Below are positions 31,481-42,862 of a DNA stretch of 64,000 nt, piece by piece (the first letter of the stretch is position 1; each line of letters begins with the position of its first letter). Location: assembly GCA_003991915.1 (NCBI GenBank), contig RQTK01000314.1, positions 386,480 to 450,479 on the forward strand. The letters run 5' to 3'. The notes under the pieces are model-generated. The model saw only the letters and a list, made by a program, of their open reading frames with translations, ran no database searches and had not been told where the DNA came from. The DNA comes from Elysia chlorotica (Eukaryota; Mollusca; Gastropoda; Plakobranchidae). Both the position numbers and the translations under genes were made by a program.

Positions 31481-32428
31481 ATGGGAAGGAAATGCTGTGT
31501 CAGTGGTTGCAATTCTAACATAATGCTAATGACAAGATTACTGTCTATCGATTACCAAGGGATTTAGTAGAAATAGAAAAATGGATGAAAGCAAATGGTA
31601 TGCAACAGGACAATGTGGATGGGACAGTAAATTTTATTTCTAAAGTCATTGAATTTTGGAAGATTATGAATGTAAAATCTATTTTTGAAGCCAAACGTCT
31701 TTGAGACCCTCTGCGTGAAGCCATTTATTCCCAAGATGATGCTCGATTAAACAAGATAAAGGAGTTTTCTGTCTTTGCATTAGATTTACAAGAAGAACAA
31801 GGTAAAAGAGTGAAGAAATTAATCCGTGATACCTCTCTAGCAATCCAGCATACATGCAATGGCATCAATGATCTTGTGAAGGTTTTGTTGGAATCTTCCG
31901 ACTATGTTTTACTTGGAAAGTTTACTACAGATCCCATTGAAAAGGCCTTCAGCAAATTAAGACAGGGAAGTGGTGGGACATACTTTATCAATGTCCAACA
32001 AATACTGGAACAAGTTAATATATTTCAAACAAAAGTATTGCTGCGATTACTTGTTGATATTCATGAGTTCTACAGACTCTGGTCATACTTGTCACAAATG
32101 TCAATTTGAATGGGCAGAGGATGTTTATGGGTTGATAGAAAAGTTGCCAGAGTTGGAATATTCATTGAAAGATGAGATAAAGCACAGTTTAGTTTATATT
32201 GCTGGTTATGTGACACGCAAAGGTGATGTTTGTGAAGAACACAAGGACACTTATAGTTATTTTGAAAAGTTTCGAGAGTTTACTTCAAGTTTGGACAGAG
32301 GTAGTTTGAAGAAAGCTAATGATTCAACCTGTCAGTGGACAATTTTTTCCTACATAGTCTTTTCCTCCATTGTCAACCACGTGTGCAGAAATTCTCTAAG
32401 TGATACACTGCATTTGACTTTAAAATAA
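31481..32428 (+). pseudogene. P-element/THAP9-type transposase, internally deleted and broken
   Basis: The frame starts MGRKCCVSGCNSN (first half of a THAP finger). A one-base-type shift follows, then NDKITVYRLPRDLVEIEKWM. After this it jumps to the C-terminal part of the P-type transposase: FISKVIEFWKIMNVKS, a TGA at 31702-31704, then DPIEKAFSKLRQGSGGTYFI and NVQQILEQVNIFQTK. A frameshift occurs near 32075, then GHTCHKCQFEWAED, IKHSLVYIAGYVTRK and CQWTIFSYIVFSSIVNHVCR. The second THAP half, the helix-turn-helix and most of the catalytic core are absent. At least two frameshifts and one stop make it a dead, deleted copy. Confidence 0.85.
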
Positions 32429-35400
32429 AGCATCACCATTGCTTCACATTGAGCAATATATTTTTCAACAATTTTTGTAAGATAACAAACCTGCCGTCTG
32501 AGAATGAGCCAAAACAAAAGATATTGAAGCTATCCTAGGTTAGAGCTATTTTTGTCTTAATTAAATTTCAATGTTATAGTCTTTTTCAATTTAACCATTT
32601 TTTCAATTCACTAATGTTATTTTAATTATTGACAACCTTTCTTTGACACAATAAATCAATAAAGGGCTTCATAGGCTGGCAATTTTATTATATGCCCTGC
32701 AAAGCACTTGTCATTTGACTGGAACGCTTATAGACAACATATGAAACATAGTTTTTCTAAGGATAAAAAGCCTACTGTGTACTATTTATACAATATGTGT
32801 AAGACTGCAATTTATTTCTTTATTCCTCTTTTAGACTCCTAAATCATTCTTTTATGCCTTTAAGTATTTTTGTAAATAAAACCTGAATTTGTTAGGAAGA
32901 TTGTAACCGCCTCACATTATTTCTAATGGCGCACGTTGAATAGGCCTGTTACTAAGTACTCCATGTATGTAGCCTAAAAGTCCCACGTGACCCACATTAA
33001 CGTTGTGCACTAAGGGGCATATGAGGATAAATATTGATAATTTTCACCTCCAACAGAAGAGGTCTCATTGCCCTATCTAGTTATCCAAGTATATAGAAAC
33101 ATTACCAAAACAACGAGAAATATCCTTCTTTACAAAGTTTTCATTAGTACATATAAAAAGCTTTCTGCAACTCAAATTTGAACTGAATCCGATTTATGAA
33201 AAAGTGATAGGTATCTATCTATCAAATGTATTAGTGTTAGAAGATACAATTTCTATGGTAGTGATCTAGATACAACAAGGTTTAGGAAAATGTCATTGTT
33301 ATTAGATGAATAGTTCGGATATTGACCAATTCAGTGATATAACTCGATATAGTGGTCAACATTTGTGAAGAAATGGAAGAACGTGTGGGAAGTCATGAAA
33401 AAAGATACACTTCAAATGTCTTTTTTTTAATGAAATACAAGGCGATCATTAATATTTTGTCCATTTCTCAATATTTCTACAATCGGGTATCCGGTATACT
33501 GCACCACAAAATTTGCTCTACTTGATCAATATGCTAATCCTTCTTTACAAATTACTATAGTTATGTCAAGTTTATGTCCACCAAGTTTCAAGTTAATTGA
33601 TTTATAAATAAAAAAAAAGCTTGCGGAAAAAAACTAAACATCCTTGAAAAAATTCCAAGTTTCATAATTATGGCACTTTGTTAGTTCCCCAAAGCACATC
33701 TTGCAGAAATTTAAAAACAAAAAGAACAATTGAATGTATTTAAATTTTCGTCGCGATTTGGATCTATATTGCCCCATAATAGTGCAAATCATTGGATGTG
33801 TGCCTGGCTTTTGTAACCAAGAACATGGGAATTGAAGTTCCAATAATGTAATATCATTTTCAGCTTGTAGTAGCATTTGCAGTAATTTCACCTTATATTG
33901 TTATAATAAATCACTCACGAGTATTAATCATAATAATCTATATAATTATATATTTTAGTAGAATCGAGGGGTTCTACGCAAAAGGGTTGAAGACGGATAA
34001 AGCTATAGTAATGAAATTTTCACAGAAGCTACATCTTACTAAATACTATGTTTACCTGGTCCTTTTTTATTAGTTTATTTTTTCATAAAATTACTAGTTG
34101 AAGACCCACGAATTGGCGGGATTAAAAGTTTAATCCAATACCCATGTTGGCATTGGTGTTATGTTAACAGAAAATGGTTGATCAAGTGCTTTATTGTCAT
34201 TGTTGGACCAGTTTGCAGTGTAACTGTAGAAGCTGCCTGATTGATGTCAGGTGGAAGCGTTAGTGGTGATGTAGTCAACGTGGCTCTATCTTCTTTCGTG
34301 GTGGTGTAGCAGACCCAAAACTGTGTCTACGTTGTGCAGATCTAGAGCGATGTCTGTTTTCACTTTGTTTTAGAACTAGATCTAGATCTCGACAAGTATC
34401 AGTAGGCCTAGATATGTATGGTTGATCAAGTTTTGTTTGTTATTGTGTGATTGGGGGAATTTGATTTTGATTGAGTGGTGCTGCTAAGTATCTGGATCGT
34501 CTTAAACGACGTCTCTTTTTCTCACCTGCCATGGTAATAGATCTAATCTAGATCTAGATCTTCCACAATCAAATTTCACTCATGATACAGTTGAGTCATG
34601 CTTCTTCTTGGTCAAATAATTCAGATCCAGATCTAGTTTCTAAATTATTCCTGAGTCAGTTGTCTTTGTTTTTAAGTGACAGGATCAGTCTGCGGTGCTA
34701 AACTTTTTAGAAGTACCGCTCTCAAGTGCACATCGTTTTTTTTTCTTCCCGAAACGCGCTACTTCGACAAAAAAAGGAAGAGGAAAGCGATTGACCTATT
34801 AAATACACATTGGTCTTTGCGGGAGGAGTACATTGAATTTCTATATAATATCAAAGGTCTAATAAAACATTTCTTTTAAAAAATGGTTGTCATGTCCCTA
34901 ATCTGATGTATAGTGGTTCATAAAAAAAATGTTTTGTACTTTTCAAGTGATAGAGTAAGTCTGTGGAGATGGGCAAAAGTCAAGTCGGGGAGCCCACAAT
35001 GAGCGCTATATTTGTTTATATATAGATAATAATTAAAAATAAAAATAGTCCGCTTTCGGATTTCCTGATCATTTTTTATAATAACTAGATCTAGGCTTGG
35101 TTAGATCTATTCGTTGTCCAGCGTCAAGTTTTTAAGAAGTCAAAGAGCCATATTCCAATGGCATTGCTAGCTGTCCGTCAGTTCCACGCACTGCCTCTAC
35201 CGCTGGACTTCAGTAATCTATCTATAACTAGAATCTAGACGTACTTAAGCAGTCTATCTAGATCTAAAATCTTGGCTTACTTGAGCAGTGTATCTAGATC
35301 TACAATCTAGGCTTAATTAATGAAAAGGGTTTTATAGATCTGGATTCAGCACCTTCAGTTTGTCATTGCTACCAGTTACATCGCACTAACACTAGCCTAG

Positions 35401-36440
35401 ATTTAGATCTACCGGTTGACATGAGCAAAAGCGAGCTCCTGGGCTAGAAGTAGAACGGGAATTTTGTGATAGGTCGGGCAAAAGTTGGGTAAAAAAATAT
35501 CAAAATGCTTAAAAATTTTATGATGTGTTGGAAAAACCACCAGAAATTTCAGTAAGGGGAAAAACCTTATCAAACATACAAAGGGATGTAACTTGTTGCT
35601 TGAACAAAATGTTAGTTGAATAGCAACGACTGAGATTATTTTGATAATTCAAGTTCTTAACTTATTAATTTGTTAAATGTGATTCAAAACAGACTTACTT
35701 TAAACATAACAGATTTAACGCGTTTTGGTATTAATTTAAAAATGTCTTGTTAACTTATGCAAAGATAAGATTATTTAACCTTCTTACCGAATACAAATTT
35801 GGTTCATGTCTCCAACAGTTACTACCGATAGTGGTAAGAACGTCTGATTTATACACAGTTCGACCAGCAATTTGTCGTTACATCAAAGGTAATAACATTT
35901 AAAAAACTTTAATGGATTTTAAGATCATTTATTTTTTATAACAAACTGATTGATGTTAAGAATCAAGTAATCGTTTAAAATAAAGCGACATACAAAGGAT
36001 AGAGAAAACACAACAAAACTGTCTTTTGTGCTTAGTTTGAATTCGTTTTTTTATTCTTTGAATCAAACTTTTATTTCAATAAAATTGATAAGAAATTGTG
36101 TCGGTTAAATTGATTCATTATGATATCCCAGAGATAGGTCACGTATCTTTCCAGCATGATAAAATTATAAAAAGGAATAGGATTTCACAAAGGCGTCCAA
36201 AAATGCCTTGGATTTCACAAAAAACAAACAAAAAACATTGTTCTAAGTTTAAGCGTTACCTACTTTATCAAGCAAGTGCGCAGGCGTATGAGTCAGCGAT
36301 GCTAAACGGTGTGTCAATTTATATTTTAGACGGTGACACTGGCAAAAGAACGAGCAAAGATAAAAAAAAAATTACGCATTGCTGCCTCCGTGCAAAAGTA
36401 TAACATTAAACAAAAGTAGACAAACACCTGTTTAGGTAAA
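32429..36440. other. Stretch without recognised gene
   Basis: AT-rich sequence with several AGATCT clusters (34375-34390, 34540-34562, 35090-35420). A minus-strand ATGGCAG/GTGAGA at about 34534-34547 has the look of a short first exon ending at a donor, but nothing links it to a gene. The 101-codon open frame at 36098-36403 matches nothing I know. Confidence 0.4.
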
Positions 36441-36448
36441 CTCAGTAT

Positions 36449-36454
36449 TTTATT
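36449..36454 (-). terminator. Polyadenylation signal of minus-strand dermatopontin gene
   Basis: AATAAA on the minus strand (tttatt on plus), about 260 bases past the stop codon. Confidence 0.5.
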
Positions 36455-36713
36455 AACGTGTTGGTTGTATACCAGGCTGTGTTTTTCGCATTGTTACATC
36501 ATCCATACAATATCAGTACAGTAATGCTAGATTAGTAATTAGCATAATCTCATGACAGACACTATTGACATTCATTTCTAAGCTTCAAACATAACTTATG
36601 CCTCCCAATAAAATTGAACATAACCAACTATTTTTTCTTCTAGTTCTAGTAACAATCCCTTTCAACAGGTCGCCGAACCGGAGGGGAAGCAGCCCACAGA
36701 GCGCAAGAGCGGC

Positions 36714-37256
36714 CTATTGCCTGAGAGGGCAGGACATCATCTTGTGGCGCCGGTCCTCGTAGTTGCTGTCGGTGTAGCTGAACCAGCCGACGAGAACCTG
36801 GTCCTGCGGGACGCTGTAGTCCATCACTCCGTCCAGCTGGTTCAGGAAGGGGCTCATAGAGCAACCGCTCACACGGTAGTCGCTGATCTGGCAGCACCGG
36901 AACCTGAAGCGTCGGTCCTCGTTGATCCGACTGTGATAGCTGTCGACGCCGGTGATGGCCCAGTTCGCGGGGCAGATGTACTTGACGATCCTCTCGAACT
37001 GGTTGACCCAACCGGTCCACTGGCACGTCTCAGAGATGGCGTTGTTGGGGCCGGGACTGCAGGTGAACCTGAACCGCCGGTCCTCGTGCCAGTTGCTGTG
37101 CTCGCTATACACGCCGGAAATCGCCTCACGCGCCGGACATGTGAACGTGAATGCTCCGTCATAGCTGTTGGCGAAACCTGCCAAGGCGCCGGGGAGTGAT
37201 ATCGCGAGCGCTAACACGAGGGCCACCAGAGGCGCCAGCGAGATTCGACCCGACAT
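36714..37256 (-). CDS. Dermatopontin-like secreted matrix protein, copy 1
   Basis: A single coding exon gives 180 residues. The chosen start (37256) gives MSGRISLAPLVALVLALAIS, a signal peptide of about 27 residues with cleavage probably near LPGALAG. An upstream in-frame Met would only add minisatellite-coded residues and lies beyond a splice acceptor (CCACCCAG at 37263), so it was rejected. The mature part has the three-fold dermatopontin pattern: FTCPAREAISGVYSEH, YICPANWAITGVDSYHS and a third block ending VLVGWFSY, each followed by an EDRR(F/H)-type motif. Eight Cys are placed FTCP, FTCS, ETCQW, YICP, RCC (two), SGCS and SCP. The family binds extracellular matrix and is a known shell-matrix component in gastropods; a biomineral role here is inferred. 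The exon is GC-rich against AT-rich flanks. Confidence 0.93.
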   Translation of the reverse strand: MSGRISLAPLVALVLALAISLPGALAGFANSYDGAFTFTCPAREAISGVYSEHSNWHEDRRFRFTCSPGPNNAISETCQWTGWVNQFERIVKYICPANWAITGVDSYHSRINEDRRFRFRCCQISDYRVSGCSMSPFLNQLDGVMDYSVPQDQVLVGWFSYTDSNYEDRRHKMMSCPLRQ

Positions 37257-37264
37257 GATTTGCT

Positions 37265-37710
37265 GGGTGGAAAAAAAATAGTTTAACAAAGTTCTGAGTG
37301 GAGATAACTGATGAGAGAGAGAGTTGTGAGTGAAGAAAAAGTGGTTTGGGAGAGTTGTGAGTGAAGAAAAAGTGGTTTGGGAGAGTTGTGAGTGAAGAAA
37401 AATGGTTTTTGAGAGTTTTGAGTGAAAAAACAACAGCTCAACCAATTAATGAGGGTTATGATTGGAGAAAAAGTGGTTTGTGAGGAGAATTGTGAGTGGA
37501 AAAAATGTTTTTGTGAGATTTGTGAGTGGAGAAAATGTGGCTTGTGAGAGTTGTTTGAAGAGAAAAAGTGGTTGTTGAGAGTTCAGAGTGGAAACAAGAG
37601 AAATCTGAAAATATAAGTGTTGATAAGGTGTGTTGTTGAGAGTTATGAGTGAAGAAAAACAAGTTTGCGAGGGTTATGAGTTGATGCAAGATAAATTGCA
37701 ACAGTTCTCT
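37265..37710 (-). repeat. Minisatellite in the 5' UTR intron of dermatopontin copy 1
   Basis: Roughly 30-36-base units of the form gagagttgtgagtgaagaaa(aa)gtggtttg, near-identical at 37320-37400 and more diverged to 37690. The minus strand is pyrimidine-rich and runs right up to the splice acceptor of the coding exon. Confidence 0.85.
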
Positions 37711-37999
37711 AGTGTGATCAGGATTTGTTTGCAAAAACTTTCGAATGAAAAATATACATTTGCAAGGGCTCTAACATTGTCTAAGTGATACAAAATTGTA
37801 TAAGTGGAGTCAAGACACGTTTGCAAATACATGTATTTTGAATGCCGACAAGCTTAAAAGGTGTCTGAATGGAAATAAGACAAGCTTGCCGATTTGTAGC
37901 CGTGATGGTTCATATGAAACAGAAGCACAATAAATGACAGTGAGAGGGAGAAAAGAGAAAGAGGAAGAGAGAGAGAACACTTTCTTGTCCCTTCCCCTG

Positions 38000-38005
<6 letters not shown>

Positions 38006-38059
<54 letters not shown>
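38006..38059. repeat. CT microsatellite
   Basis: Uninterrupted tctctc run with a GA-rich counterpart at 38080-38110, in the same intron. Confidence 0.95.
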
Positions 38060-38457
38060 TTTTTAACCCTCTCCTTCCGTTGGAGAGAGAGAGAGAGGAT
38101 AGAGAGAGAAAGATAGGTAGAGCAATAAAAAAGTATGAAACCAATGTCCTCGGCTTTTTGTCAAAATTATTATACAATACGCAAGAACTATAGTGGTGAA
38201 ATTTATATTCTTAACATTTCTCACTTTTCAACAGTTGCTACACGAGTGTGGGCCATTACTACCAGAATGGTGGAATTTGCCAATTTTGTCGGAACTCTAT
38301 TACACAGAAATCAAAATAATGATACACATACATTTTATTTGTTTTAATTCTCGCCCTAGTTGGCAACTAGTTTGTGTAATATGAAGGCACTAAACTTGCT
38401 TGGGCAAAAGGAAAACCTAAAGATAACAAAAAATACCGTGACCTGTCGAGCACTCAC

Positions 38458-38505
38458 CTTTAGAAAGTTGTGGAGCCAAACAAGGACTAGAGTAGGCCGA
38501 TTAAT
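38458..38505 (-). other. Untranslated exon 1 of dermatopontin copy 1
   Basis: The exon ends CTTTCTAAAG at a strong donor GTGAGTG (38451-38457) and starts about 25-30 bases below the TATA box. No ATG opens a useful frame. Splicing to the acceptor at 37263 would place the start codon 7 bases into exon 2. The start is approximate. Confidence 0.6.
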
Positions 38506-38527
38506 GCGCCGTGTTAAACAAGAGGGC

Positions 38528-38538
38528 GGTCTTTTATA
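38528..38538 (-). promoter_or_regulatory. TATA box of dermatopontin copy 1
   Basis: TATAAAAGACC on the minus strand. The identical 11 bases occur at the probable promoter of copy 2. Confidence 0.65.
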
Positions 38539-39849
38539 ACAGCTATGATCATCTCATTACAGCCCAAACTAGTCGACTGCCCGAGATTGTTTAATATTCA
38601 TGATTAAATTCTCTTAATTAATATTAATTTCCACTGCTATCGACACGCAATTCGAATTGAATCTTGCTCAGCATGCATTTTTAATTATTATTGCTCAATA
38701 CACCCGACGCTTGAGTCTGGAATATATTCTTGTTATTCATTCAATCTCTCTCTGATATACTTTTTTCTTGCATCTCATGCGAAACGTAGGCCTAATTTGT
38801 CCTCCCCGCTGCATTTTTTGCTAAAATTTCTAACATGATCACGACTTCATGTTGAATATTAAATATTCAAATTTAGATCTATTACTTTATGGATCTACCT
38901 AGCCTACAGTTCAGTGATACAGTAAAAAAAGGAAATTTGCAATTGAAGTAGAATCAGAGTTGTATTAATTTACATCAAGGCGTCCAAAAATATAATTTTT
39001 GCTCACCAAGAGTAAAAGTGATTTTATGTCTTTTAGTTCTAAGCATAGATAGGACAGAGTAATACTTAGAAAGTATTTTTTAGCCCACACGATCAGCCTA
39101 CACTGCAAACATGTGAACTGTCCTATCTATGTGCGCACTATTTTGGGTTATTCTTTAAAATTAATGAAATATTGGTCATTTTATATCTACTGTGTCCCTC
39201 TATTGTTGCTTAATACAAGTTGCACAGCGTGATGCGAAGATGTTCAAAATATAGCTCACTTTGATTCTTGCTGCAGTTTTATGAATATTTCGGTGACTTG
39301 GCCTTCTATTTTTGGAAGCCTTGTTTACATGCAATTTAGATTCTAGTTTTAGACATTAAGTAATCACAAGCTAGACATAATTATCCCGGACGAGCCCCAC
39401 CGTGTGGCGTTGACACGTAAAGCGCGTTCCATGCCAACTTTTTTTTTTTCTCAATCTAGAACATTCGGTAGCTTTCAAAAGGAAGAGTAAGCTAATAATC
39501 TTATTATAATATTTGTGAACTGGTAAAATTATGATCGTCTTCTCCGCCATAACTACTCAAGGTACAAAATTGAAATTTAGATATATTGGTACCTTGGAAA
39601 TTTCTTAATGTTTTAGGCTGGTTCATTTATTTTTCACGATGACGCATAAAGCATAAATTAGATTTTAGGAATTTAAATTGATTCGCCGATCAAGCAGCCA
39701 TTGCTGTTTTTTTTATGTCAGTTAGCTAATCGTAAGCGAAAGCGGGCTAGGTTCAAATAGGTACGGGTCTCTATTTGAATAGTTGAGATTTTTTTTGCCG
39801 TAATTATTATTGTTTTCTTAAACCCATTTAATGTCAACACTATCACTTA

Positions 39850-40266
39850 TAGATCTATATAATTTTTTTTTCTTTCCGTTCAACATGTTCACGTGCGGGA
39901 TCTGCTCGGGTTATAATACTGAATTCCAGATCTATCGAATGGGGATCTTTCGTGGTTTAAAAACATTCGAGCACAGTTCTATATGGATCTACCTCGACTA
40001 TCATTGAAAAGGGGATAACATGGATCTAAAAGATAAATCAAATAACTAGATCTAGACTTCTACTACTCATAGATCTACATATTATATTTTTTTTTATTCT
40101 TTCCATTCAACATGTTCACGCGCGGGGCTCTGTCCGGGTTACAATACTGAATTCTAGATGTATCGAATGGGGATCTTTATGGGTTTAAAACATTCGAACC
40201 CAAATTAAATTCTATATGGACCTACGTGGACTATCATCGAAAAAGAGGGTAAAAATGGATCTAAAA
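39850..40266 (+). repeat. 227-bp tandem duplication, diverged
   Basis: Unit 1 (about 39850-40033) and unit 2 (about 40077-40266) share caacatgttcacg, gaatggggatctt and ggatctaaaag, with many differences between them. They lie between the two dermatopontin promoters. Confidence 0.8.
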
Positions 40267-41110
40267 GAAATGTTACAAAGAAATCCTGTAAATATCCTAG
40301 CGTGAGTTATCAAGACTATTGATATCCCCTTTTAAGTGGTGCACCCATTTGTATCACATTTAATTTGTTTAGCTTTTTTTGGCTTTAAACTTCTATCTCC
40401 ACAACTATAGTAATAAGTATAATCTTTAAAAAACATTTTATATCCGTACAGTGTCCCAAAACCTGAGCGAAGCCGGGCATCCCAGCTAGTTATTTTATAG
40501 TTAGGACTTTTCTATCACGTGTATTTGATGTTGTTGAGAACATTTAACTAAGTCAGACAGACCATGCACAACTATCTGTCCCTTATCAGTCATCAGGAAC
40601 ACAAGGCTTAAATGGGTGAAATAATAATGTTGTTGTGTTTTGAAGGCGAGTGATTTTTTTCTGTGCGGATTATTCTATGATAAGTTTGAAAAAAATTAAA
40701 ATATTTTTGCAAATTATTTTCTTTTGAGTTGAGAATGATTGTTTTTGGCCTCTATGTGTGTTTGATTTTGTATTTTTTTGCGCTTTTTTAGAAGAGGTTT
40801 CTCATAAATCTTTCAGCACAAAAAACAATGGTGTAGTTTGACTATGACTCTGATATCAACCACTTGGTTATTTTCGGTTCAGTGATCAAAATGTAGATCT
40901 ACAACTCGCAATAGCATATATTTATGAATTGGTAACTCGCAATCATTTTCTGATTTATTATGGATGCAAAATGCAGAAAATTATCCATATATCTTTATGC
41001 TTAGCTGCTCTCGACGAAGTATGAATACATATTTAGGATTTTTAAATTCATTTTAAATTCATGAATGCAGCAGGGTGAAGTTATACATTTTTTTGGATGC
41101 AGACTGTTTC

Positions 41111-41121
41111 TATAAAAGACC
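41111..41121 (+). promoter_or_regulatory. TATA box of dermatopontin copy 2
   Basis: TATAAAAGACC, about 65 bases before the donor of the putative exon 1. Confidence 0.6.
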
Positions 41122-41140
41122 AGGTGGTCTCAGTTTGGGA

Positions 41141-41175
41141 ACCACAAGACCTGCTCCGCTAAAAATCAGTATCAG
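41141..41175 (+). other. Untranslated exon 1 of dermatopontin copy 2
   Basis: It runs from about 30 bases below the TATA box to AGTATCAG/GTGAGT (donor at 41176). The layout mirrors copy 1. The start is approximate, and the link to the coding exon across a 1.7-kb intron is inferred. Confidence 0.5.
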
Positions 41176-41188
41176 GTGAGTTTTTGTA

Positions 41189-41529
41189 TGTGGTATAAAA
41201 CTAATAAAATTTTGTCCAAATGGGTTGATACAATTTTACTCTCAATCAGGGTAGACCCTGAACAAAGGATGTTTCGATACTGTAGAAACTGTTGGAAATC
41301 TAAGCTTGCAGTTATTTATACAACCTATCATTTCAACAATCTTCCAACGAAGATTAAATCCATATTTAATTAGATACAAATTTAATATTTATCGAATATA
41401 TTACAAAATTATCCACATCTATGAACCAAACCTGTAAGTGATCAAACCTACTATTAGTAATCAATATGTTAAGTTTCATCTGAAATAACGGAGAAGAAAA
41501 AGAACCGTATACTTTTTCCTAAAGGTTCC
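41189..41529 (+). repeat. Dispersed repeat X, copy B
   Basis: Same family as 27823-28184. It begins 13 bases after the putative splice donor of dermatopontin copy 2. Confidence 0.85.
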
Positions 41530-41840
41530 ATAGGTCCCTAGGTCCCTAGTTTTCTTGTCTATGGTGTTTCCATTTGGTTCTTTAGAATCTGATCTAGTTC
41601 GGAAAAAAAAAAACCAAGATGATTAACCAGAGGAATGGCGCTAAGACTTTACTTCTGAGCAAGAGTCTCGCACAAGGTCATATCTAAACAAAATTAACAA
41701 AGGCTACATAATAATTATAAATGGCTCCTTTGCGTGTCACTTGATATCAAGTTACGATTCACTAGCTGTATGTATGAGCCTGGAGAATAGGTCCCGTATG
41801 GATATACCCATACTGCCTCGGTGGGCCTCTTTTGCAACAA

Positions 41841-42068
41841 GGGGGTTGCGGTAGCTCTGTGATATAATATCGGCTTCCGACGTAGGCGGTCCGTGGTGCA
41901 AGCCTTGCTCTGGCGACTTCGTCCCCCTACTGGTTGGGTCGGTGTCAGTTTCATGTGATCGGCTGAGACAGTGTCATGGTAACCCCGCACTGTCGCTTGC
42001 CTTGTCAGACATTAGTCTTTGGATCCTTCCACAATATAGCATATATAATGATGACGCTGAACACTAAG
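41841..42068 (+). repeat. SINE copy, head type A
   Basis: Head with tatcggcttccgacgtaggc and a damaged B box (ggtgcaagcc). The body ctactggttgggtcggtgtc and the tail region are complete but diverged. Confidence 0.8.
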
Positions 42069-42278
42069 CAACAACCAATTTCATCATAACCCGTTTACCA
42101 AATTTCTGATCTCATCGACCTATCTTCTTACCGCCCTGTTCTTTATTAAAAATTTTCCGTGCTCCTATTTTTGGTTCCCGAAATGTTTTATTTAACTATC
42201 CAGTATTTTTAAGTGTCCAAAACATATTAAGGGCCAGTTTGGTGTAACTTTAAGATCTTTTAGCTTTTTAAATCAGCG

Positions 42279-42610
42279 AATTATAAATGTAGCCATGCTT
42301 CTAGAAGGGGGCAAACTGGTGGTCTCCCAATAGACATTGGCGGGGAGGGGGGTCCCTGATTCGATACTCACGATCGATGAAAAACGTATTTGTTAAGTAA
42401 CCAAATCATATAATTGCGGCCATGCTTCTAGAAGGGGGCAAAATGGCGCAAGTGGTGGAGCGTAAGAGTGTCCCTGATTCGAAATTCACGAGAGGGGAGA
42501 TCCCTGGTTCGAAATCCACGATCGATGAAAAACGTATTTGTTTCTCTATGTTTTTTCCAATACTTGAAACCAGCTAATCATAACTGCGACCATGCTTCTT
42601 GAACTTCAAT
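42279..42610 (+). repeat. Tandem tRNA-like repeat units
   Basis: The phrase gccatgcttctagaaggggg occurs at about 42291 and 42419, with a shorter relative at about 42590. Between them are gcgcaagtggtggagcgtaa (A-box-like), ggttcgaaatccacg (B-box-like) and gatgaaaaacgtatttgtt (twice). This looks like a second, unrelated tRNA-like SINE in a short tandem. Confidence 0.6.
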
Positions 42611-42624
42611 CCTCTATTACTCTC

Positions 42625-42811
42625 TTCCACTGTAACTGGTTGAGTCTGTCAGTTGTCAGTAAAAAGTGAGTGTATGAGACAGCAGTCCGGATCTCCTTGC
42701 CCTGTCTCCTGTGTGGCAGCACATAAAATTCTCACACGTGAGTCTTAAGGTTCGTCCACAATAAAGCCTATATAATGTAGACGTTGTACTTTAAACCAAC
42801 TCAACTCAACT
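42625..42811 (+). repeat. SINE copy ending just before dermatopontin copy 2
   Basis: Body and tail (ccctgtctcctgtgtggcag, cgtccacaataaagcctata) with the tail extended into caactcaactcaactc. The tail stops about 45 bases before the splice acceptor of the coding exon. Confidence 0.8.
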
Positions 42812-42862
42812 CCACTCCTGCCCCCCATCTCCCCATTTTCCACTATTTGCAAGCAGCCCACC

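Noticed and set aside
33634-33891. 85-codon minus-strand frame
   Set aside because: Composition looks partly coding, but no motif, partner exon or homologue could be recognised.
36717-37199. 160-codon plus-strand frame over dermatopontin copy 1
   Set aside because: Antisense shadow of a GC-rich exon; the minus strand has signal peptide, Cys pattern and family repeats.
36714-37445. 243-residue version of dermatopontin copy 1 starting at 37445
   Set aside because: The extra N-terminal residues are encoded by the minisatellite and lie upstream of a splice acceptor; copy 2 has exactly 180 residues.
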